Assembly: GCF_900302485.1 (NCBI RefSeq)
Contig: NZ_OMOI01000001.1
Location: 620,001-684,000 of the forward strand
Source of the DNA: Aliiroseovarius pelagivivens
Lineage (GTDB): Bacteria; Pseudomonadota; Alphaproteobacteria; Rhodobacterales; Rhodobacteraceae
Reading direction: 5' to 3'
Length of the DNA stretch: 64,000 nucleotides
Of the stretch, positions 24,036 through 33,160 are shown piece after piece. Within the stretch, counting starts at the first letter, position 1. Each line of letters starts with the position of its first letter. A program made the translations under genes and the position numbers. Under the pieces are notes generated by a model. The model did no database searches and was not told where the DNA came from. It saw only the letters and a program-made list of their open reading frames with translations.

Positions 24036-24452
24036 TTATTCGGTGTCCACAACCTCGTAGTCATGGGTGACGTTGGCCAAGGCCGCCATCATCGCCGAAG
24101 CAGAACAGTATTTGTCCACCGACAGCGAAATCGCACGCTCAACCTTGTCTGCGCTGACCCCGCGGCCTTTGACGATGAAGTGCAGATGGATCTTAGTGAA
24201 GACTTTGGGGTCGGTTTCGGCGCGTTCTGCATCAACCTCTACGTCGACATCTTCGATGCGCTGGCGCTGTTTTTGCAGGATCGACACAACGTCATAGGCC
24301 GAACAGCCCGCAGTTCCGATCAGCAACAGTTCCATCGGGCTGGGACCGGGCGTTCCTGCGCCGTCATGGCCGGTACCCAGAACAATGTTGTGGCCTGTGC
24401 CAGAGGTGCCAATAAAGGTACGGGCCTCGGCCCATTTTACGCGCGCTTTCAT
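24036..24452 (-). CDS. OsmC family peroxidase-like protein
   Basis: A 138-residue protein of the OsmC/Ohr superfamily. The two reactive cysteines are in place: Cys50 in GTAGCSAYDVV and Cys116 in SVDKYCSASAMM. PGPSPMELLL is the family's dimer-core block. OsmC proteins reduce organic peroxides using lipoyl or dithiol donors; members of this YhfA-like branch are less well characterised. AAGGA lies 6 bases before the ATG. Convergent with the kinase gene. Confidence 0.9.
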   Translation of the reverse strand: MKARVKWAEARTFIGTSGTGHNIVLGTGHDGAGTPGPSPMELLLIGTAGCSAYDVVSILQKQRQRIEDVDVEVDAERAETDPKVFTKIHLHFIVKGRGVSADKVERAISLSVDKYCSASAMMAALANVTHDYEVVDTE

Positions 24453-24479
24453 GTGGTGTCCTTCGCAGTCAAAAGCGGA

Positions 24480-25298
24480 TCAGTCGCCTAGTTTGGCGTG
24501 GATCTCGTCCAGATCGATCTCGCCAATGGGCATCTTGTTCCCGGGATTTTCGAAGTCGTACTTAAACAACTCGAAGTCCTTCTTGAAGATCTCATAGACA
24601 AGATGCATCGACAGATCGTCGAAATAGTCCTCGACCGGATGTGCACGCTTGGGACCGTGGCCTTCGCTTTCGTTAAAGCGCGGGATTTCAGCCAGATCCA
24701 CAGGGTGTGGGGTCTCAATCGCGTCCAGAACAGATTGCATCCCATCGTTGAACTTCTCGGTCCAGACGATGTTGTCATAGCGACCGCCATTTACAATGAA
24801 AGTCGAGACGTGGCCTGACATGGACGACCAATGAATGTCCGGATCCATCGGTTTACGCCAGCGGATCGTGTCGCGGGCGAACAGAAGGAAACGTCGGAAG
24901 CTTTCGATCTGGTCGAATTCAAACCCATTGTCGGGGTCACCCACCTCGATCCCGTATTTCTGAATCAGAAGCGGCACCAGATTGCCGCGATAACGACGGC
25001 CATTGCGCTGAATGCCACAGATCTTGTCAAAGAAGCTGGACAGGATGCGGGTGTAGGGGTTGCGCACGCAGGTAAACGCATAGCTTTTGTGGTCGCGCAC
25101 ATTGGCTTCGATCTGTGCCTGCGATTGGTCTTGCGCCCACTTGTGCATCCGGTCTTTGCTGTCGTGAATGTCGCCATCAAAGAACTCGCCATGATCCGAG
25201 TAGAACATGATTTGCCCGATGGTCGAACAGGCGCATTTTGGGACCACGCGATACACAACGCTTTCGCTTTCGGTCATCCAGGTGCCGGGAAACCCCAT
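24480..25298 (-). CDS. Sulfotransferase family 2 protein
   Basis: A 272-residue PAPS-dependent sulfotransferase of the carbohydrate (HNK-1/chondroitin) type. The 5'-phosphosulfate loop is VVPKCACSTIG (about residues 18-28), and the 3'-phosphate site is CVRNPYTRILSSFF (about 77-90) with Arg79 and the serines. There is no membrane anchor or signal peptide, so it would act in the cytosol, on a lipid-linked or other precursor. GAGGT precedes the ATG. It is divergent from a GT14-type glycosyltransferase, 149 bases apart, which suggests a sulfated glycan pathway. The acceptor is unknown. Confidence 0.88.
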   Translation of the reverse strand: MGFPGTWMTESESVVYRVVPKCACSTIGQIMFYSDHGEFFDGDIHDSKDRMHKWAQDQSQAQIEANVRDHKSYAFTCVRNPYTRILSSFFDKICGIQRNGRRYRGNLVPLLIQKYGIEVGDPDNGFEFDQIESFRRFLLFARDTIRWRKPMDPDIHWSSMSGHVSTFIVNGGRYDNIVWTEKFNDGMQSVLDAIETPHPVDLAEIPRFNESEGHGPKRAHPVEDYFDDLSMHLVYEIFKKDFELFKYDFENPGNKMPIGEIDLDEIHAKLGD

Positions 25299-25447
25299 AA
25301 AATACCTCGTCTTCTAAATACTTGGTTCGCGCCATTGCTCTGTTTGTGAACAGATTGATGAAAAAAGTAAAGAATCTCTGTTTTTCTGATAGATGTTCAC
25401 GCTATTTAAGTCGGGTCATCGTCAGTTCTAAAGGCAAATAACGTTTC
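25299..25447. other. Divergent promoter region of the sulfotransferase and GT14 genes
   Basis: A 149-base AT-rich stretch between two divergent start codons, with AAAAAAGTAAAG and TTTTTC tracts. It must hold both promoters. No clear operator or palindrome was found. Confidence 0.4.
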
Positions 25448-27025
25448 ATGGCCCAAATCGCCTTCATTTTGCTGTGCCACAAAGACCCTGAGGCCATCAT
25501 TTCGCAAGCACGGCAATTGACGGCGGCTGGCGACTATATGGCAATCCATTTCGACGCGCGCGCAAACCCCACTGATTTCCAGCGCATTCAGGACGCGCTC
25601 AGAGATAATCAAAACGTGACCTTCGCCAAGAAACGCATCAAGTGCGGCTGGGGGGAATGGTCCTTGGTACAGGCGTCTCTGAATGCCGTTGAGGCGGCAT
25701 TGGAAGCGTTTCCGCGCGCCACGCATTTCTACATGCTGTCTGGTGATTGCATGGCTATCAAATCTGCCGAATTCGCCCATGACCTGCTGGACCGCGAAGA
25801 TGTGGACTATATCGAGAGCTTCGACTTTTTCGAAAGCGACTGGATCAAGACGGGCATGAAGGAAGAGCGGCTGATCTATCGCCACTTCCTGAACGAACGC
25901 AAACACAAGAATCTGTTTGATGCCTCTTTCCAGCTGCAAAAGAAGCTGGGCCTGACGCGCGAAATCCCTGTGGATCTTCAGGTTATGATCGGCAGCCAAT
26001 GGTGGTGTCTGCGCCGCCGCACCGTCGAATGGGTGATGAAGTTCTGCCAAGAGCGCAAAGACGTGATGCGGTTCTTCCGCACCACTTGGATCCCGGACGA
26101 GACGTTCTTTCAGACCATCGTGCGCCATCTGGTGCCGGACGAAGAGATTCGAACCAGCACGCTGACCTTCCTGATGTTCACTGACTATGGGATGCCGGTA
26201 ACATTCTATAACGACCACTATGACTTGCTTCTCAGTCAGGATTTCCTGTTTGCCCGCAAGATCAGCCCCGAAGCCGCGGATCTTAAGCAGCGGCTGGGCG
26301 ATCTTTATGCTGCCAAAGGGGTCGAATTTCAGATTTCGAACGAAGGGCGTAGCCTGTTTCGGTTTCTGACCAGCCGAGGACGGAACGGTTTACGGTTCGC
26401 GCCGCGGTTCTGGGAGGCGGAATCAAGTCTGGGGCGCGAACGTGAGCTTCTGATTGTCGTGGCCAAGAAGTGGCACGTGGCTAAACGCCTGATCCACAAA
26501 ATCAAAGAAGTCACCGGCATCGAGACCATCGAATATCTGTTCGACGAGGCCAGCTGTCCGATGCCTGATCTGGGTGGTATCCAGACACAGATGGGCAAAC
26601 GCGCCCGACACCGTCGCGCTTTGATGCGGATGCTCTACGAGTATTACGGGACAGACCGCATGGTGATCTGCATGGACCCCAAAAATATGGAGATGTTTCA
26701 GGATTTCTTCTCGGACCGATCCACCGCGCGTCTGTTGGAAGTCGAAAGTATCTTCTCGGACGACTATCTGGCTGGACACGCAATGCGGGTTGGGCTTGCG
26801 GGTAAAAATACGCCCAAGCAGTCGATGGAACGTCTATTGCCCACGATTCGCGCTGACGTGATGCATGAAAGTGACCGGATCCGGGATGCCGGGTTCGAAA
26901 ACTACTATCGCATCAGTGAAGGGCGGGACGCGCAAGAGAACGCGATGGCTCTGTCACAATTCCTGTCGATCTCGCCCGAGCAAGCGCTTGAGATCGCCCA
27001 GACCAATCACCTGTTTGAGGACTGA
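25448..27025 (+). CDS. Core-2/I-branching type glycosyltransferase with DUF5928 domain
   Basis: A 525-residue protein. The N-terminal half (about 1-290) matches the GT14 fold of core-2/I-branching beta-1,6-N-acetylglucosaminyltransferases and xylosyltransferases: IAFILLCHKDPEAI, FYMLSGDCMAIK, GSQWWCLRRRTVEW and WIPDETFFQTI. The C-terminal half (about 300-525), with ELLIVVAKKWHVAKRLI, matches the DUF5928 region seen in Rhodobacterales proteins of this type. There is no signal peptide or membrane span. It is divergent from a sulfotransferase and followed 14 bases later by a HIT gene. Sugar donor and acceptor unknown; family placement is fairly sure. Confidence 0.82.
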   Translation: MAQIAFILLCHKDPEAIISQARQLTAAGDYMAIHFDARANPTDFQRIQDALRDNQNVTFAKKRIKCGWGEWSLVQASLNAVEAALEAFPRATHFYMLSGDCMAIKSAEFAHDLLDREDVDYIESFDFFESDWIKTGMKEERLIYRHFLNERKHKNLFDASFQLQKKLGLTREIPVDLQVMIGSQWWCLRRRTVEWVMKFCQERKDVMRFFRTTWIPDETFFQTIVRHLVPDEEIRTSTLTFLMFTDYGMPVTFYNDHYDLLLSQDFLFARKISPEAADLKQRLGDLYAAKGVEFQISNEGRSLFRFLTSRGRNGLRFAPRFWEAESSLGRERELLIVVAKKWHVAKRLIHKIKEVTGIETIEYLFDEASCPMPDLGGIQTQMGKRARHRRALMRMLYEYYGTDRMVICMDPKNMEMFQDFFSDRSTARLLEVESIFSDDYLAGHAMRVGLAGKNTPKQSMERLLPTIRADVMHESDRIRDAGFENYYRISEGRDAQENAMALSQFLSISPEQALEIAQTNHLFED

Positions 27026-27039
27026 CACCGGAGGCCACA

Positions 27040-27423
27040 ATGCCCTACAGCTATGACGACCAGAACATCTTCGCAAAGATCCTGCGTGGCGAAATCCCGA
27101 ATGACACCGTGTACGAAGATGACCACGCGCTGGCCTTTCGCGACATCCAGCCACAAGCCCCGCACCATGTGTTGGTGATTCCCAAAGGGCCGTATGTGAC
27201 CTTCGATCATCTGGCCACCGAAGGTTCGGACGCCGAGATCGTGGGCTTCACCCGCGCCGTGGGAAAGGTCTGCGCGCTTCTAGGCGTTGACCCGGGCGGA
27301 GATGGCGACGGGTATCGCATGATCTCGAACGCAGGCGTGCATGGTGTGCAAGAGGTGCCGCATCTGCACATCCATATTCTGGCAGGACGCCCCATTGGAC
27401 GCATGGTATCGCGCGCAGACTAA
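27040..27423 (+). CDS. HIT family hydrolase (Hint-like)
   Basis: A 127-residue nucleotide hydrolase of the histidine triad superfamily. The active site is VPHLHIHILAGRP near the C terminus, and IFAKILRGEIP at the start and ALAFRDIQPQAPHHVLVIPK are the standard blocks. Hint enzymes hydrolyse adenosine phosphoramidates and aminoacyl-AMP. It lies 14 bases after the glycosyltransferase gene, probably co-transcribed by read-through rather than functionally linked. Confidence 0.93.
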   Translation: MPYSYDDQNIFAKILRGEIPNDTVYEDDHALAFRDIQPQAPHHVLVIPKGPYVTFDHLATEGSDAEIVGFTRAVGKVCALLGVDPGGDGDGYRMISNAGVHGVQEVPHLHIHILAGRPIGRMVSRAD

Positions 27424-27493
27424 CGGTTCGCTCTTGCGGCACCTGCCGCGCGGGGCGTAAATAGAATGACGAAAAATGACAGAGGTGTCTCAC

Positions 27494-27682
27494 ATGACCC
27501 AACCGGCTCCTGAAACCAAGATCGTAGACAGCTACAAGGTCTCTTGTGACGGCGGCGAGGGCGCGCTGGGCCATCCGCGCGTCTATCTACAGATCCCGAC
27601 CGAACATGGCTGGGTGGAATGCCCCTATTGTGATTGCAAGTTCGTGCACAAAGATCACGCCGACGACGACAAAGCCGCCTGA
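27494..27682 (+). CDS. Small zinc-finger domain protein (zf-CHCC type)
   Basis: A 62-residue protein resembling the zinc-binding domain of the mitochondrial complex I subunit NDUFS6 (13 kDa). It has Cys in VSCDGG, the typical GHPRVYLQI strand with a His, and the CPYCDCKF knuckle. The ATG at 27494 has AGAGGTG upstream. In alphaproteobacteria such small proteins are stand-alone and may assist complex I, but that role is inferred from homology. It lies between a HIT gene and polA. Confidence 0.85.
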   Translation: MTQPAPETKIVDSYKVSCDGGEGALGHPRVYLQIPTEHGWVECPYCDCKFVHKDHADDDKAA

Positions 27683-27777
27683 TCTTAGCCGGGCTGTACT
27701 GAAAATCCGGGCCGCGGGCTGGTGCCTCGCGGCCTTTTGCGTCTTAACTGGTCACACGCGTATCAGGGGGAATTCCA

Positions 27778-30570
27778 ATGAGCTTTGGAAAAGGCTGTCA
27801 TCTGCATTTGGTCGACGGGTCGGCCTTTATTTTTCGGGCCTATCACGCGCTTCCTCCGCTGACGCGAAAATCCGACGGGCTGCCCATCGGGGCGGTGGCC
27901 GGGTTCTGCAACATGCTGTTCAAGTTTGTCGAGGACAACGCCGGTGCCGACGCGCCCACTCATGTCGCGGTGATCTTTGACCATTCCGGCAAGACCTTCC
28001 GCAGTGACATCTACCCCGAGTACAAAGCCAACCGCCCCCCGGCACCTGAAGATCTGCGTCCTCAGTTCCCACTGACCCGCGACGCCACGCGTGCCTTCAA
28101 CATCGCCTGTCTTGAGGTCGAAGGATTCGAGGCGGATGACATCATTGCCACCCTCGCGCGTCAAGCGAACGAGGCGGGCGGGCGCGTGACCATCCTGTCC
28201 TCGGACAAAGACCTGATGCAGCTTGTGGGCGGTGGGGTCGAAATGCTCGATCCGATGAAGAACAAACGCATCGGTGTTGAAGGGGTCGAGGAAAAATTTG
28301 GTGTTGGCCCCAACCGAGTGGTCGACGTGCAGGCACTGGCTGGCGACAGCGTGGACAACGTGCCCGGAGCGCCCGGCATTGGCATCAAGACCGCAGCACT
28401 TCTGATCAACGAATACGGAGACCTCGACACACTTCTGGAACGCGCCGGCGAAATCAAGCAGCCCAAGCGCCGACAGACGCTGATCGAGAATGCCGATCAA
28501 ATCCGCACCAGCCGCGAGCTGGTCAAGCTGGATGATCAGATGGATCTGGACATGACGTTCGAAGATTTCGAACTGAAAGACCCTGAACCCGAAACGCTTT
28601 TGAGCTTCCTTGCCGAGATGGAGTTCCGCACGCTGACCAACCGCGTCGCAGGCAAGCTGGGGATGGACGCGCCCGAGATCGCGCAGCCTGAAGGCGGCGA
28701 CGCGCCTGCGACCGTGGAAATGCCTGCCATCGACCCCGAGAAATACGAATGGGTCAAAGACATGGACGCGCTTGGCGCGTGGATCGACCGCGTCTATGCC
28801 CGCGGTTATGTGGCCTTCGATACCGAAACCACCGGTCTGAACGAAATGCTGGTCGATCTGGTCGGGATCTCGCTGGCCGTCGATCCAGGCGAGGCTTGCT
28901 ATATCCCGCTGACTCACAAAAGCAGCCAGGCGGATGACCTTTTTGGCGGCTCGGAACTGGCCGAGGGGCAATTGCCACTGGATCAGGTCATTGCCTCACT
29001 GAAACCGATGCTCGAGGATCCTGCGATCCTGAAAATCGGCCAGAACATGAAATACGACGCGAAGATTTTGGCGCGCTACGGGGTGAATGTCGCTCCGATC
29101 GACGACACGATGTTGATGTCCTACGCCCAGAATGCGGGCCTGCACAATCACGGCATGGACAAGCTGTCAGAAGTGTACCTGTCGCACACCCCCATCTCGA
29201 TCAAGTCTCTGCTTGGGACGGGCAAGTCTGCCATCACATTTGATCGCGTGCCGCTTGATGACGCGGTGAAATATGCGGCCGAGGATGCGGACATCACGCT
29301 GCGTCTATGGCAGATTCTGAAGCCACGCCTGCACAGCAATCACGTCACCCGCGTCTATGAGCGTTTGGAACGTCCGCTCGTGCCCGTGTTGGCTCAGATG
29401 GAAATGACGGGCATCAAGGTCGACCGCGAGGTGCTGTCGCGCATGTCCAACGCCTTCGCCCAGAAAATGGTGGGCTACGAGGCCGAGCTGCATGAAATCG
29501 CGGGCCGCGACTTCAATGTGCAATCCCCTGCGCAGGTGGGTGAAATCCTGTTTGGCGAGATGGAGCTTCCGGGCGGCAAGAAAACCAAGACCGGCCAGTG
29601 GTCGACCCCCGCAGATGTGCTAGAGGACCTCGCCGCCGAACACCCTTTCGCCGCGCGTGTTCTGGACTATCGCCAGCTGCAAAAGCTGAAATCGACCTAT
29701 ACGGACGCTCTTCAAGATCACATTCACCCGGAAACGGGTCGTGTTCATACGTCATATCTGCAGTCCGGGGCGAACACAGGCCGCATGGCGTCCAGTGATC
29801 CGAACCTGCAAAACATCCCTGTGCGCTCGGAAGAAGGCCGCCGCATCCGCGAGGCGTTCATTGCGCCCGAAGGCACCAAGCTGATCAGCCTCGACTACAG
29901 CCAGATCGAGCTGCGCATTCTGGCCCATATGGCCGATATCGACGCGCTGAAACAGGCCTTCCGCGATGGCCACGACATCCACGCCATGACGGCGTCCGAG
30001 ATGTTCGATGTGCCGCTGGACGAGATGACGCCGGACATCCGTCGTCAGGCCAAGGCGATCAACTTCGGTGTGATCTATGGCATCTCGGGGTTCGGTCTGG
30101 CCCGCAACCTGCGCATTCCACGCTCCGAGGCGCAGGGCTTCATCGACCGTTATTTCGAACGCTTCCCGGGCATCCGCACATACATGGACACCACGGTCGA
30201 GTTCGCCAAGGAACACAAACGGGTTGAGACCCTGTTTGGCCGCCGCATCCACACGCCCGAGATTGGTGCGAAAGGCCCGCAGGCAGGCTTTGCTAAACGC
30301 GCAGCGATCAATGCGCCCATTCAGGGCACGGCCGCCGACATCATCCGTCGCGCCATGATCCGCATGCCGGATGCCATCGCAAAGCTGCCCGCCAAGATGC
30401 TCCTGCAAGTCCATGACGAACTGATCTTCGAAGTCGAGGAAAACGCCGTGGACGAGGTGATCGAGACCGTCCGCCACGTTATGGAAGGTGCGGCAGAACC
30501 CGCGATCAAACTGGATGTGCCTTTGGTTGTGGACGCAGGTATTGGCATGAACTGGGCGGAAGCGCACTAA
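27778..30570 (+). CDS. polA: DNA polymerase I
   Basis: A 930-residue repair and primer-processing polymerase with all three domains. The 5' nuclease domain (about 1-290) has FDHSGKTFRSDIYPEYKANR-like metal and helical-arch blocks and ALAGDSVDNVPGAPGIG. The proofreading domain is intact, with FDTETTGL near residue 348 and YAAEDADITLRLW. The polymerase domain has LDYSQIELRILAHM near 705 (catalytic Asp), RRQAKAINFGVIYG (O helix) and QVHDELIFEV near 878. Length and order match E. coli Pol I. Confidence 0.97.
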   Translation: MSFGKGCHLHLVDGSAFIFRAYHALPPLTRKSDGLPIGAVAGFCNMLFKFVEDNAGADAPTHVAVIFDHSGKTFRSDIYPEYKANRPPAPEDLRPQFPLTRDATRAFNIACLEVEGFEADDIIATLARQANEAGGRVTILSSDKDLMQLVGGGVEMLDPMKNKRIGVEGVEEKFGVGPNRVVDVQALAGDSVDNVPGAPGIGIKTAALLINEYGDLDTLLERAGEIKQPKRRQTLIENADQIRTSRELVKLDDQMDLDMTFEDFELKDPEPETLLSFLAEMEFRTLTNRVAGKLGMDAPEIAQPEGGDAPATVEMPAIDPEKYEWVKDMDALGAWIDRVYARGYVAFDTETTGLNEMLVDLVGISLAVDPGEACYIPLTHKSSQADDLFGGSELAEGQLPLDQVIASLKPMLEDPAILKIGQNMKYDAKILARYGVNVAPIDDTMLMSYAQNAGLHNHGMDKLSEVYLSHTPISIKSLLGTGKSAITFDRVPLDDAVKYAAEDADITLRLWQILKPRLHSNHVTRVYERLERPLVPVLAQMEMTGIKVDREVLSRMSNAFAQKMVGYEAELHEIAGRDFNVQSPAQVGEILFGEMELPGGKKTKTGQWSTPADVLEDLAAEHPFAARVLDYRQLQKLKSTYTDALQDHIHPETGRVHTSYLQSGANTGRMASSDPNLQNIPVRSEEGRRIREAFIAPEGTKLISLDYSQIELRILAHMADIDALKQAFRDGHDIHAMTASEMFDVPLDEMTPDIRRQAKAINFGVIYGISGFGLARNLRIPRSEAQGFIDRYFERFPGIRTYMDTTVEFAKEHKRVETLFGRRIHTPEIGAKGPQAGFAKRAAINAPIQGTAADIIRRAMIRMPDAIAKLPAKMLLQVHDELIFEVEENAVDEVIETVRHVMEGAAEPAIKLDVPLVVDAGIGMNWAEAH

Positions 30571-30582
30571 GCGCCTTCGGGC

Positions 30583-30981
30583 CTAGTGCCCTCCTGCACA
30601 TTGGCGGTGATCGCCAAAGGCCGACAAGACCGAGCACTCGTCTGTGCCATCGCAGCTATCTTTGATCCGCACCAGTTCGGCCTCAAGCCGTTTTAACCGG
30701 GCGATCCGGTCACGCACCTCGTCCAGATGCTCAGCCGCAATCCGGTGGCTTTCCGCGTGGTTGCTGGGCGCGATGGTCAGAAGGTGGCGGATCATATCAA
30801 TCGAGAGCCCAAGATCCCGGGCGTGCCGGATGAAGTGCAGCCGGTCCAACCCCTCTTGCGAAAACCGCCGCTGGTTTCCCTCGGTGCGCTCTTCCGCTGT
30901 GATCAGTCCCATCTGCTCGTAATAGCGGATGGTTGGCACCTTTACCCCGGTGCGGGTGGAAATCTGACCGATGGAAAACAT
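30583..30981 (-). CDS. MerR family metal-responsive regulator
   Basis: A 132-residue regulator. The MerR helix-turn-helix is clear (SIGQISTRTGVKVPTIRYYE), followed by the long dimer helix. The C-terminal tail has Cys110, Cys116, Cys128 and His at 125 and 132 (CDGTDEC ... HRQCAGGH), with histidines at 75 and 79, a metal-sensing layout of the ZntR/CadR/PbrR kind. It is divergent from a CDF efflux gene with a canonical MerR operator between them. Zinc, cadmium or lead are the likely inducers; sequence alone does not decide. Confidence 0.9.
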   Translation of the reverse strand: MFSIGQISTRTGVKVPTIRYYEQMGLITAEERTEGNQRRFSQEGLDRLHFIRHARDLGLSIDMIRHLLTIAPSNHAESHRIAAEHLDEVRDRIARLKRLEAELVRIKDSCDGTDECSVLSAFGDHRQCAGGH

Positions 30982-30993
30982 GTGCTTTTCCTC

Positions 30994-31024
30994 TTGAACC
31001 TCTAGGGACTAGAGGAATTATATC
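30994..31024 (+). promoter_or_regulatory. MerR-type promoter/operator of the CDF gene
   Basis: TTGAAC (-35, 30994-30999) and TATATC (-10, 31019-31024) are separated by 19 bases, the stretched spacer that MerR activators correct. Inside it lies a perfect inverted repeat CCTCTAG-GGA-CTAGAGG (30999-31015). Confidence 0.88.
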
Positions 31025-31064
31025 CAGTTGTGATAGGAACAACACCCGGAACCGGAGCGCTTTC

Positions 31065-32015
31065 ATGCCCCATGATCACAGCCACTCGCATGGCCACCAT
31101 CACCATCATCACATTGACCCAGAAGCAGGAGATATGCGCGTCGGGCTGGCCGTCGCGGTAAACGTCTTTCTGACGTTGGCGCAGATTGTCGGCGGGCTGC
31201 TGTCAGGATCGGTCGCACTGATTGCGGATGCCATTCACAACCTATCGGACGCCGCATCTTTGGCGATTGCCTTCTTTGCCCGCAAAATTGCGCGCCGACC
31301 CACCGACGGGACGATGACCTTCGGCTATAAACGGGTCGAGCTGGTGGCCGCACTGATCAACCTGACCACGCTGATCGTGATCGGGATTTATCTGGCCTAT
31401 GAGGGCGTGATGCGCTTCTTCAACCCGCCCGAGGTGACCGGGTGGTTGGTCATCTTCGTGGCGGGCATCGCGTTGGTAGTGGACGCAGTGACAGCATTGC
31501 TGACATGGCGCATGGCGAAGGAAAGCGCCAACATTCGGGCCGCCTTTTTGCACAATGTGGCAGACGCACTGGGGTCGGTTGCGGTGATCATTGTGGGCGT
31601 GTTGATTGTGGCGTTCGACTGGCATCTGGCAGACCCGATTGCGACGCTGGGCATTGCGGCTTACGTGATCTGGATGGGCCTGTCCGAGCTGAAAGGCGTG
31701 GCACATATCCTGATGCTGGGCGCGCCGCAGGGCATTGATGTGGAGGAGGTTTTGTCGGGGATGGAGGCCGTGCCGGGCGTCGAGAACGTGCATCACCTTC
31801 ATCTGTGGCAGATCAGCGAGGATGTGATCTCGCTTGAGGCGCATGTTGTGGTGAAAGGGGATAGCTGGTCCGACGTCCTTCCGGTGAAAGCTGCTGTGAA
31901 GGCACATCTGGTCGAGCGTTGGGGGATTGCTCACGTCACGTTGGACATGGAAAGCGCGGACGCGGCCTGTGATACACCACAGCGGATCGGGGGAGCCAAG
32001 CCGTCGCTTGGCTAG
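31065..32015 (+). CDS. Cation diffusion facilitator (CDF) metal efflux transporter
   Basis: A 316-residue inner-membrane metal/proton antiporter. A histidine-rich N terminus (MPHDHSHSHGHHHHHHI) precedes six membrane helices. The transport-site motifs are DAIHNLSDAASLA in helix 2 and FLHNVADALGS in helix 5, an HxxxD pattern in both, which is typical of zinc/cadmium CDF proteins. The C-terminal cytoplasmic domain (VEEVLSGMEAVPGVENVHHLHLW) is the metal-sensing dimer fold. The MerR operator upstream predicts metal induction. Its stop codon shares the palindrome CTAG with the stop of the convergent WYL gene. Confidence 0.94.
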   Translation: MPHDHSHSHGHHHHHHIDPEAGDMRVGLAVAVNVFLTLAQIVGGLLSGSVALIADAIHNLSDAASLAIAFFARKIARRPTDGTMTFGYKRVELVAALINLTTLIVIGIYLAYEGVMRFFNPPEVTGWLVIFVAGIALVVDAVTALLTWRMAKESANIRAAFLHNVADALGSVAVIIVGVLIVAFDWHLADPIATLGIAAYVIWMGLSELKGVAHILMLGAPQGIDVEEVLSGMEAVPGVENVHHLHLWQISEDVISLEAHVVVKGDSWSDVLPVKAAVKAHLVERWGIAHVTLDMESADAACDTPQRIGGAKPSLG

Positions 32016-32716
32016 ATGATCAGCTTGGGGTCGAAGCCGCGGTCTTCCATCTGGGCGTAAAGCGCATTCAGGCCCTTGTCGCGCTCTTCCCGGAAACGCT
32101 CGCCGGTGGTGAAACCTTCGATCCGGTCGACGCGGAACATGCGGAAGTCTTCGCGTAGCTCGCACCAGCTTACCACCGTCCACCCATTGCGCCACAGCCA
32201 CAGGGCCAAGGGGCGGATGGTGCGGGTGGATTTTGCACCTGCCTCGTCCGCATAGGTCATAATCAACCTCAACCGCGCATCGATGGCGCTTTCGATTTGG
32301 TCGATGAAATGACGGTCACGATCCGAGGGGCGCAGGGTGGGGCCGGCGTGGATCTCGACCCGCTTGGCTTGTGCTTCCAGCGCTTCCGGCAGTACGGCGC
32401 GAATTTTGATCAGGGCTTCGCGGGCGGCGGTTGCCATCGCGGCCCCACCCATCCGCTCTAGCAGGTGGGTGCCTGCGATTACGGCCATGATCTCGTCGCG
32501 GGTGAACATGAGCGGCGGCATGTCATAGCCCGCCCGCATCACGTACCCGACGCCCGCTTCACCTTCGACGGGCACGCCCGATCCAATCAGGTCAGCGATG
32601 TCGCGATAAATCGTGCGCTCGCTGACCTCGAGTGTTTCGGCCAAATCGCGCGCCGTGGTCAGCCGACCGCCTCGAAGCAGCTGAACAATCTGGAAAAGGC
32701 GGTCGGCACGGCGCAT
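32012..32716 (-). CDS. YafY-type transcriptional regulator (HTH_11 and WYL domains)
   Basis: A 234-residue regulator. Residues 1-65 are a DeoR-like winged helix (RLFQIVQLLRGGRLTTARDL, VSERTIYRDIADL). The rest is a WYL domain region: TYADEAGAKSTRTIRPLALW and the WYL-equivalent strand WTVVSWCELREDFRMFRVDR. WYL regulators bind nucleic acid or other ligands and often react to DNA damage or stress. The gene follows a VOC protein gene by 3 bases, and the pair is a common association, suggesting that the regulator controls its partner. Confidence 0.9.
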   Translation of the reverse strand: MRRADRLFQIVQLLRGGRLTTARDLAETLEVSERTIYRDIADLIGSGVPVEGEAGVGYVMRAGYDMPPLMFTRDEIMAVIAGTHLLERMGGAAMATAAREALIKIRAVLPEALEAQAKRVEIHAGPTLRPSDRDRHFIDQIESAIDARLRLIMTYADEAGAKSTRTIRPLALWLWRNGWTVVSWCELREDFRMFRVDRIEGFTTGERFREERDKGLNALYAQMEDRGFDPKLII

Positions 32717-32719
32717 GGA

Positions 32720-33085
32720 TCAGGCTTTCGGTTCAAACATACCGATCGCATTGCCATCGGGGTCAGAGGCATAGACGAAGCGCCCCATGGGCAGCGGGAT
32801 CGGGTCGCTGGTCACTTTTCCACCTGCGCCTTCGCACCGCGCAATCGCGTCTTCCAGCGCGTCCGGCACCACCATATGCACCGTCGGGCCGCTGCCTTCA
32901 ATCGAAGGCTTCCCGACATAAAGATGTCCGCCGCCCGGCGCATCGGTGCCGCCAAAATCTGCCATCGGAATGGGGCCGGTCGTGTCGATCTTCATCGTCC
33001 ATTTGAAGACAGTGCCATAAAAATCAACAGCTTTTTCCAGGTTCGAGACGGGGATCTCGCTCCAGCATACAATCGTGGGTGTCAT
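32720..33085 (-). CDS. VOC family (glyoxalase/bleomycin resistance-like) protein
   Basis: A 121-residue protein with paired beta-alpha-beta-beta-beta modules: VCWSEIPVSNLEKAVDFYGTVF at the start and GRFVYASDPDGNAIGMFEP at the end. The C-terminal metal-ligand Glu analogue is present as MFEP, while the first-module ligand is Glu in SEIPV rather than His, as in the GlxI-like/hydroxylase subgroup. Substrate unknown. It sits upstream of and is almost fused to the WYL regulator gene. Confidence 0.82.
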   Translation of the reverse strand: MTPTIVCWSEIPVSNLEKAVDFYGTVFKWTMKIDTTGPIPMADFGGTDAPGGGHLYVGKPSIEGSGPTVHMVVPDALEDAIARCEGAGGKVTSDPIPLPMGRFVYASDPDGNAIGMFEPKA

Positions 33086-33160
33086 CGGGTCTTTCCTTCC
33101 ATCAATGTTGATGAGGCGGTTGTGACATACCCCTCCTGACAGCGTAGTGTCAGGAGCCTG

